A stretch of 18,785 bases of DNA, taken from the NCBI GenBank assembly GCA_002325645.1, contig DCSN01000259.1, forward strand, positions 1 to 18,785, read 5' to 3'. The stretch comes from Pseudanabaena sp. UBA1465. Its GTDB lineage: Bacteria > Cyanobacteriota > Cyanobacteriia > Pseudanabaenales > Pseudanabaenaceae. This document shows positions 13,252 through 18,785 of the stretch, piece by piece. The notes under the pieces are model-generated. The model was not told the DNA's origin and did no database searches. It was given only the letters and a program-made list of their open reading frames with translations. How positions within the stretch are numbered: the stretch's first letter is position 1; each line of letters begins with the position of its first letter. The position numbers and the translations under genes were made by a program.

Positions 13252-16184
13252 GAGTTAGTGATTTACAAGTTGGCAATATTTCTACTCTAGATCTAGAGCG
13301 AATTGACGGCTCTCCCTTTAAGGGTAAAGATGCTGTGATTAGCATTAAAGATGAAATTAGGCTGTCACGTTCAACGGCGGATAATGCTCTGTTGCTGCAA
13401 CATGGGACTAATATCTGGACAGTTTGTGGAACTGATCAAAGATCGCAAACAGAACTAGAAAAGCTTGTTGATCGTAATCTTCCTTTTCTGGGTTGGGTAT
13501 TAGCAACGAATCCCAAGCAAGAAGTTCCTGAGAAAGTAACTATTCAAGTTCATGAATTTGTCCAAGAATGGCGTATTGGAGAATTAGAGATTGGTGTTGA
13601 TGAGAAAATAGTTGAAGATATTCGTGTCAAACATTTACACGCAAGTAAACCTGTAGAAGAGATCCTTGAGTGGCTAAAGAATAATTTATTAATTCAATCT
13701 CCTGCAAATACTCATCCAAATGCTAAGCCTTCCCAGCGTATGCTTGTGCAAGCGGGGCAGGAAGTTACAGAAATGTCTGAAACTTCTTTTCAAATCAGAG
13801 GTAAAGAAATTACAGTGGATGTTAAGCAAACTTCTGACGGTAAGTTAAGAATCGAGAGGATCATCGCAGCTAGAAAACAACGCAATAATTTAGAAATTCG
13901 CCCATTTATTTTGGTGCTTGGTGATATTGACTTCTGCGATTTCACGATCGCAGGGGCAATGCGTGAAACTGTGCGTACCGATTTAGATTTATTAGTTAAA
14001 AGTGCTGATAGTTATCTCCGTCTATGGAAAGAATATAACGAAATTGAAAGTGCAAATATTCTTGCTAAGGCTCAAGAATTCGGCTGGATACGTTATGAAA
14101 GTTGTAAGCTGCTATCTGATGGTGTTTATCGGTTTTTGGTGCGTTCGGATGGGCGTGATCAGTTAATTGCGATCCGAGAAATTAGTGAATTTGCCCTAGA
14201 AGCTAGTGAGATCGAACCTGATTTGTCTGGGTTTGCCACTCAACGCAAATCTTCTGGGAAAAAGTCTGGACAAAATTCTCAAAATAAAAGCTTCTTTGGT
14301 CAAATTTATCGCCTTGATCTATCTAGGCTCAATAATTTATCTGTAGATTTACGTCCTAATAATCCCGAAGAAGTGATTGAACCTCCAAAATCTGGCTTTT
14401 TGTTCATTTCCACCCAAGGCGATCGCATCCGTCTTACAAGGAGACTAGAAGCTGCTGAACGGATTCAACAAGCTAAGTGTGCGATGCCACAGCTAGGAAA
14501 GATTCTGGAAAATTGTGCTGTGCAAATCGGGCGATCTCAAAAGTTTAAATCAACTTCTCCTGCAACCATTGACAGATTTGGCGGTAAACCAACGGCTCGA
14601 CAAAAAGAAGCGCTTGACATTGCGATCAATACTCCTGATATTGCCTTGATTCAAGGTCCCCCTGGAACAGGCAAAACAGGCACGATTGCCGCTTTGCAAA
14701 CTAGACTAGCCGAGATCGCCGAAAAAAATAAGCAATCGGTAGCGAAAAGAATCTTGCTGACCAGTTACCAACATGACGCGGTAGATAATGCTGCGAGTCG
14801 CACTTTTGTTTATGGGTTGCCCGTTGCTCGGATTGGCGGTAAACACAATCAAGTTGATGCCGTCAATGATACCGATCGCTGGCGGCGCGGATTGATCGAA
14901 ACACTTGAGATTAATCTAGCTCAAATGCCTGAAACTGCCGAATATTCAGAGCTAAAGCAAGTACAAAATTTAATCTTTAGTTATTTACTGACTCCCAGTG
15001 ATCGCTTGCAAACAGCAAAAATGCTTGCTGAAATTTACCAACTCACAATAGGAAAAATTTCTAGCGAACTCAGCGATTTACTGCTAGAGCAAAAGCAAAT
15101 TTACGTTCGCACCGATCGCAGTGTCAATAAAGGCATCAATAGCGATCGCCCTGAATTTGAACAGGCGGTTAAAGCGGTGCGATCGCTAAGTGTCGATCCG
15201 ATCAGTTTTGCTGATGATGGCGCTCTGCAAGCAGGAAAAGTTTTAGCCCGTCTAGATAAGTTGCCAGATAACTTCCAAGTCTTGAAACCTAGCGATCGCC
15301 AATTACTCGAAATTGCGGCTGATTGGGAACCAGAAGATCACGGAGAAGATCCACCATCTTTTCTGTCTGATTTGGCAGATTTACAGGAACGCTTGCTCGA
15401 TTGTCTAATTCCTACCAACGCACCACAGGCGATCGTCAATATTACTAATCCAGAAATAGAAAGACTTTTGCAACAAGTTCGGGAAGCCTTTTATCAGTAT
15501 GTCCGTCAAAAGGATGTCGGTGAGCGTGATGTCCTTGAAGAATATCTTTACGATCTCAAAAATGATCCTAGTGGGGTTAATAAGATGGTGCGACAGTATA
15601 CGGCGGTACTCGCATCAACTTGTCAACAGGTCGCAGGTAAGGATATGGCAATGATTACAGGCAGTCCTGATAGTATTTTTGAAACCGTAATTATTGATGA
15701 AGCTGCTCGCGCTAACCCATTGGACTTGTTTATTCCGATGGCAAAGGCAGAAAGGCGGATTATTTTGGTGGGAGATCACCGTCAGTTACCGCATATGCTG
15801 GAAGAAGAAGTGGAACGTAAGTTAGCAGCATCTAATGAGCAAACTCGTGATGTCCTGAAGCTAAGTTTATTTGAGCGACTTTTTCAACAACTTAGAGCCA
15901 GAGAAGCCGAAGATGGCATTAAGCGCACGATTACCCTTGATACCCAATACCGAATGCATCAAATTCTAGGCGATTTTGTAAGTCGTACTTTTTATGAATA
16001 TCACGGTGAATCGAAGATTAATACTGGCAGACCCGACTCCGATTTTGTGCATAATATTCCCAATTATGAGGGTAAGGTTGCCGCTTGGCTTGATATTCCT
16101 TTGCAACGGGGGGGGGGGAAACAAAGGGGCAAAGTAAGTCTCGTCGCATTGAGGCAGAGCGTCTCGCCCATGAGTTACATCTAG
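13248..16184 (+). CDS. SF1 helicase, upstream part, ends at a frameshift
   Basis: The first 953 residues belong to a large UPF1/DNA2-like superfamily 1 helicase. The N-terminal 440 residues have no recognised domain and probably give substrate or partner specificity. The motor begins at about 450: motif I GPPGTGKT (470-477), a Q/Ia-type SYQHDAV, motif II IIDEAA with DEAA at 817-820, motif III VGDHRQLPH, and motif IV with DTQYRMH. At the 11-G run (16108-16118) the frame enters 25 out-of-frame residues and stops at 16182-16184. The real protein continues in the -1 frame to 16672, giving 1141 residues if one base is restored. It overlaps the kinase gene by ATGA after a strong GGGAGG site. Confidence 0.85.
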   Translation: MRVSDLQVGNISTLDLERIDGSPFKGKDAVISIKDEIRLSRSTADNALLLQHGTNIWTVCGTDQRSQTELEKLVDRNLPFLGWVLATNPKQEVPEKVTIQVHEFVQEWRIGELEIGVDEKIVEDIRVKHLHASKPVEEILEWLKNNLLIQSPANTHPNAKPSQRMLVQAGQEVTEMSETSFQIRGKEITVDVKQTSDGKLRIERIIAARKQRNNLEIRPFILVLGDIDFCDFTIAGAMRETVRTDLDLLVKSADSYLRLWKEYNEIESANILAKAQEFGWIRYESCKLLSDGVYRFLVRSDGRDQLIAIREISEFALEASEIEPDLSGFATQRKSSGKKSGQNSQNKSFFGQIYRLDLSRLNNLSVDLRPNNPEEVIEPPKSGFLFISTQGDRIRLTRRLEAAERIQQAKCAMPQLGKILENCAVQIGRSQKFKSTSPATIDRFGGKPTARQKEALDIAINTPDIALIQGPPGTGKTGTIAALQTRLAEIAEKNKQSVAKRILLTSYQHDAVDNAASRTFVYGLPVARIGGKHNQVDAVNDTDRWRRGLIETLEINLAQMPETAEYSELKQVQNLIFSYLLTPSDRLQTAKMLAEIYQLTIGKISSELSDLLLEQKQIYVRTDRSVNKGINSDRPEFEQAVKAVRSLSVDPISFADDGALQAGKVLARLDKLPDNFQVLKPSDRQLLEIAADWEPEDHGEDPPSFLSDLADLQERLLDCLIPTNAPQAIVNITNPEIERLLQQVREAFYQYVRQKDVGERDVLEEYLYDLKNDPSGVNKMVRQYTAVLASTCQQVAGKDMAMITGSPDSIFETVIIDEAARANPLDLFIPMAKAERRIILVGDHRQLPHMLEEEVERKLAASNEQTRDVLKLSLFERLFQQLRAREAEDGIKRTITLDTQYRMHQILGDFVSRTFYEYHGESKINTGRPDSDFVHNIPNYEGKVAAWLDIPLQRGGGKQRGKVSLVALRQSVSPMSYI
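16108..16118 (+). repeat. 11-G homopolymer at the helicase frameshift
   Basis: Eleven consecutive G follow TTGCAAC, and AAAC comes next. Upstream the helicase is in one frame; downstream the conserved sequence (SRRIEAERLAHELHLA...) is in the -1 frame. Twelve or nine G would restore a single reading frame of about 1141 codons. It could be a phase-variable slippage site, a recoding site (ribosomal or transcriptional slippage), a fixed mutation, or a read or assembly error; a homopolymer of this length is prone to all of them. Confidence 0.85.
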
Positions 16185-16186
16185 CG

Positions 16187-16672
16187 ATGGAATCTTCCCA
16201 AAATCTGACATTCGGGGTGATTACTTTCTATCGCGCCCAAGTGACAGAAATATGGGAAGCGCTTTGTAAAGAAGGAGTTGCTGAACGTAATGACGAAGGA
16301 AATTTTCAAGTCTCGCGCCAGTGGGAAGAGGGAAGGGCAGATTCAGGAAAGCTGATCGAACGTTTACGCATTGGGACGGTTGACTCTTTTCAGGGTAAAG
16401 AGTTTGATGTGGTATTTCTATCTATGACCCGCAGTAATGACATTGTTGCCAAAGAATCTAAGCATTATCAACAAAAATATGGTTTTCTGCTTCTTGAAAA
16501 CCGTCTCTGTGTTGCGATGAGCCGTCAACAAAGGCTGTTGATCGTTGTTGGAGATTTAGGAATGGTGAAGAGTGAAACTCAGAAACCTGAGACTGAAAGA
16601 TTTGCCATGCGCGAATTTATTGATTTTTATCAACTTTGCCAGAGCGAACATGGCGTGATTAGGAGGCTTTAG
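16187..16672 (+). CDS. SF1 helicase, C-terminal part in shifted frame
   Basis: This frame carries the rest of the helicase motor. Helicase-like coding actually begins at about 16119, directly after the G run, although the first ATG is at 16187. GTVDSFQGKEFDVVFLS is motif V and NRLCVAMSRQQRLLIVVGD is motif VI, both required for ATP hydrolysis and lacking in the upstream frame. Neither an independent ribosome binding site nor a start is evident, so I do not regard it as a separate gene. It stops 3 nt before the next gene, whose AGGAGG site lies inside its last codons. Confidence 0.8.
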   Translation: MESSQNLTFGVITFYRAQVTEIWEALCKEGVAERNDEGNFQVSRQWEEGRADSGKLIERLRIGTVDSFQGKEFDVVFLSMTRSNDIVAKESKHYQQKYGFLLLENRLCVAMSRQQRLLIVVGDLGMVKSETQKPETERFAMREFIDFYQLCQSEHGVIRRL

Positions 16673-16675
16673 ATT

Positions 16676-18214
16676 ATGAAATTCGACTTAGATACCCCGA
16701 TACTCTATTACGATCCAAAATCTAAGGAAAAATGGCGTGATCGCCGCTTTTTTCTCTATCCTGCTTGGATGTACCGTGTGGTAGCGCCGCGTACAAGTTA
16801 TAACAAGCTAAATATTCTTGAAAAAGCAATTCTGGGATTAGCTAATGCTGGTGTGCAGTCAGCCGAGCAGATCGGTAAACATCTAGAAATTCATCAAGAT
16901 TTGGCGGCTCTAATCCTTTCAGAGTTAAGCGATCGCATCTTAATCGATAACTATGGCATTCCTACTGAGCAAGGTAAGCGGCTTTTACAGGATGAAATTT
17001 TCACCACTGAAGAATCTGTAGCGGGCTATATCTTTCAGGATGTTTGGACAAATGAGCTTATGCCCCGTTTTATCGATATAGAAGAACGTGCTGATACGCG
17101 ACTGAACCCTTCGGGATTTCCTGAATTAAATTTAGGCTCTGTCGGTCAGCCAAATTATCAAACTCTAGTCATGCCCAGAGTGCACGATCTTAGTCCACAA
17201 ACTCCTAATCCCAAGGATATTCTTAAAGCAGTTCGCAGCTATAGTAAAGCACTAGGTAAATTAGCAAGCAATACTTCAGACTTAGATGTTGATGATATGC
17301 CTGAAGAGTCTTTGCATAATTCTCAAACTCTCTCTCTCAAGCGCATCTCATTTATTGAAGAGGAACCTACTGCTATCTGGTTAGCAACTTTCCTCTATCT
17401 TCCTAATGATGATCCTGATTGGTTAGTTTGCGATCCCTTTGGGGTAGGTGATAGCCCTTGGTTACGTAAGGCGATTAATAAGCAATTTGAGCAAGATAAT
17501 TTTCGAGAATTGCAAAAACGTATTCTTGGTATGAGTGAATCACGAGATGATCAAGGTACTTTGTCAGAGTTAATGGAAATGTATCTCTCTGACGCAAAGC
17601 AGCGAGTAGAATTTAAGCTCACTATGACAATCAGACGTTATGACGATATTTATGATTCTCTCGTCAGGATGGAGCGCGATCGCGCTCAGATGAAAGGTTT
17701 GGACTCGGCTAAGCAACAAAACCCTTTTATTGAGTCCTGTTTAATTCAATGCCAAAAAGTCGGCGAACAAATATTTAACTATATCCGCCCTAAGTATTCA
17801 CCAAACAAAGAATGGCAAATGCTATCGATTAACGATAAACATGGCAATCGAAAATTTCTTAATGATTTAGCCAAGCAGATTGGATTTACTGTGCCATTAC
17901 CTTCGACCCTAACTGATGTAAAACAAGGAAAAGTCCGCAATGCTTCTGAATATGGTAGCCAGTCCTTGCGCCCTCACATCCTTGCTGCACTCTTAGCCAC
18001 ACGCAAGTTTGGGGAGCATCCCTTGCATAATCTGGCTCAAACGCATCCAGATATTTTGAGTAGATTAGATCAGTTAGCAACACTAAGAGATGCTAGTAGC
18101 CATGCTTCTAGTCGTGCTTCTCCCAATCTCACTCTTTCTGAATGCGATCGCTGTATCGAGACTATCTATCATCTAGTTGCCAATATCCTCAATCTTTCTT
18201 ACTCTCCTGATTAA
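16676..18214 (+). CDS. Winged-helix protein with C-terminal HEPN-like motif
   Basis: A 512-aa soluble protein I do not recognise as a named family. Residues 42-103 (LEKAILGLANAG...TEQGKRLL) look like a winged-helix DNA-binding domain. The middle (about 110-400) is mixed and uncharacterised. The last 110 residues are helical and contain LRDASSHAS, with R471-D-x3-H476, the classical HEPN RNase form R(N/D)xxxH, in a position typical of such domains. A helicase-linked sensor or effector RNase is one reading; a structural HEPN without activity is another. The start is fixed by AGGAGG (16661-16666) 9 nt before the ATG. It lies 3 nt after the helicase stop and 8 nt before the next gene. Confidence 0.65.
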   Translation: MKFDLDTPILYYDPKSKEKWRDRRFFLYPAWMYRVVAPRTSYNKLNILEKAILGLANAGVQSAEQIGKHLEIHQDLAALILSELSDRILIDNYGIPTEQGKRLLQDEIFTTEESVAGYIFQDVWTNELMPRFIDIEERADTRLNPSGFPELNLGSVGQPNYQTLVMPRVHDLSPQTPNPKDILKAVRSYSKALGKLASNTSDLDVDDMPEESLHNSQTLSLKRISFIEEEPTAIWLATFLYLPNDDPDWLVCDPFGVGDSPWLRKAINKQFEQDNFRELQKRILGMSESRDDQGTLSELMEMYLSDAKQRVEFKLTMTIRRYDDIYDSLVRMERDRAQMKGLDSAKQQNPFIESCLIQCQKVGEQIFNYIRPKYSPNKEWQMLSINDKHGNRKFLNDLAKQIGFTVPLPSTLTDVKQGKVRNASEYGSQSLRPHILAALLATRKFGEHPLHNLAQTHPDILSRLDQLATLRDASSHASSRASPNLTLSECDRCIETIYHLVANILNLSYSPD

Positions 18215-18222
18215 ATACTCTC

Positions 18223-18785
18223 ATGGCATCAAAAAAACGAAATAACGCTGCTTCTACACAAAGAAGTCAAACATCTGCTAAATCAGAGCCTAAACCTAAT
18301 AATGAAGGTCAACTCAATCAAGAACAATTTGAAACTCTTGCTAATACAGCGCTTGCGACTGTTACAGAACAACAACTTGAGCAAGTTATGATTACATTAC
18401 CACCTGAAGACTTTAATTTGCAAGACTCTTGGGAAAAAGCTCAGCTTTTTAAAGCTGCAATTACAAATATTGAGGCAGATCGTCAACGTTTAGATGAGAC
18501 AACTAAACAGTTAGAATCTCAAATTGCTGATTTTTGGGAAAAAGAGGCAGTTATTAAGTTGGAGCAAACTAGCTTACAGCAAGCTAAACAAGAATTAGAG
18601 CAAGAACAGAATGTTCTTAAACAAGAGCGCCAATTTTTCAATAATCAGGTTTTGGAGCTATCTACTAAAGAACGTCAACTGAAAGAACAGGAGTTGAATG
18701 CTGAAGCAGGATTTATCGCGCAAAATCAGGCTGCTCTTCAAGCCCTGGAGAAAGCTACAGAAAATTTGCGTCAAGAGCGCGATCG
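18223..18785 (+). CDS. Coiled-coil protein, 5' part, runs off window
   Basis: ATG at 18223, 8 nt after the preceding stop, opens a frame that stays open to the window end (187 complete codons). The first 40 residues are basic and low in complexity (MASKKRNNAASTQRS...). Residues about 80-187 form an unbroken heptad-type coiled coil rich in Gln, Glu and Lys (for example LEQEQNVLKQERQFF). No ATP-binding motif is seen in the visible part. As the next gene of the TerY-P operon it may be a scaffold or the N-terminal arm of a larger ATPase; only the sequence beyond 18785 can tell. The call as a real gene is firm, function unknown. Confidence 0.75.
   Translation, partial: MASKKRNNAASTQRSQTSAKSEPKPNNEGQLNQEQFETLANTALATVTEQQLEQVMITLPPEDFNLQDSWEKAQLFKAAITNIEADRQRLDETTKQLESQIADFWEKEAVIKLEQTSLQQAKQELEQEQNVLKQERQFFNNQVLELSTKERQLKEQELNAEAGFIAQNQAALQALEKATENLRQERD

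Noticed and set aside
16187..16672. Helicase C-terminal frame as an independent gene
   Set aside because: No ribosome binding site; motifs V-VI belong to the same motor and helicase-like coding continues back to the G run.
1..18785. CRISPR array, tRNA, rRNA, insertion sequence or integrase
   Set aside because: No regularly spaced repeats, tRNA-like fold, transposase or recombinase motif was seen; the frequent GCGATCGC octamers are HIP1 and not an array.

Overview
The window is from a cyanobacterium. The octamer GCGATCGC (HIP1) occurs about thirty times, inside and between genes, and the proteins look cyanobacterial (YugP-type Zn protease, the RHH/HNH pair, a coiled-coil ParB, a DUF433/DUF5615 pair). 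Base composition is AT-rich. A Pseudanabaena-like organism is my guess, with low confidence.

Layout. 1-929 holds ordinary chromosomal genes: the 3' end of a HAD phosphatase and a convergent membrane Zn metallopeptidase, separated by a bidirectional terminator. From about 930 the content becomes accessory. 1481-3365 is a plasmid-like unit: a 27-codon leader ORF overlapping (ATGA) a 586-aa protein with archaeo-eukaryotic-primase-like motifs, with one hairpin over the leader ribosome binding site and another over the primase-like gene's start. 3383-4547 (minus) is a DUF433/DUF5615 toxin-antitoxin pair followed by an RHH-like gene and an HNH nuclease gene reduced to its two ends by an internal deletion. 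4668-6420 (minus) is an AT-rich, HIP1-free pair: a possible HEPN protein overlapping a DUF4365 PD-(D/E)xK nuclease. 6613-8586 (minus) is parA-parB. Two near-identical 22-bp palindromes lie between parA and a divergent cupin gene.

10425-18785 (plus) is a tightly packed operon: TerY-like VWA protein, PP2C phosphatase, protein kinase with zinc ribbon (together a TerY-P triad), a large SF1 helicase, a winged-helix protein with a C-terminal RDxxxH (HEPN-like) motif, and a coiled-coil protein running off the window. The first four genes overlap by stop/start codons. Two small cyanobacterial genes of unknown function (9062-10230) are divergent from it. The helicase frame is broken at an 11-G run, between motor motifs I-IV and V-VI.

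Interpretation. The window looks like a genomic island or integrated plasmid remnant next to core genes, carrying replication and partition modules, toxin-antitoxin genes and two putative defence modules. In the main system, reversible phosphorylation (kinase/PP2C) with a VWA adaptor probably controls a helicase and a possible RNase effector; that is inference from family knowledge and gene order. No integrase, tRNA or attachment site was seen.
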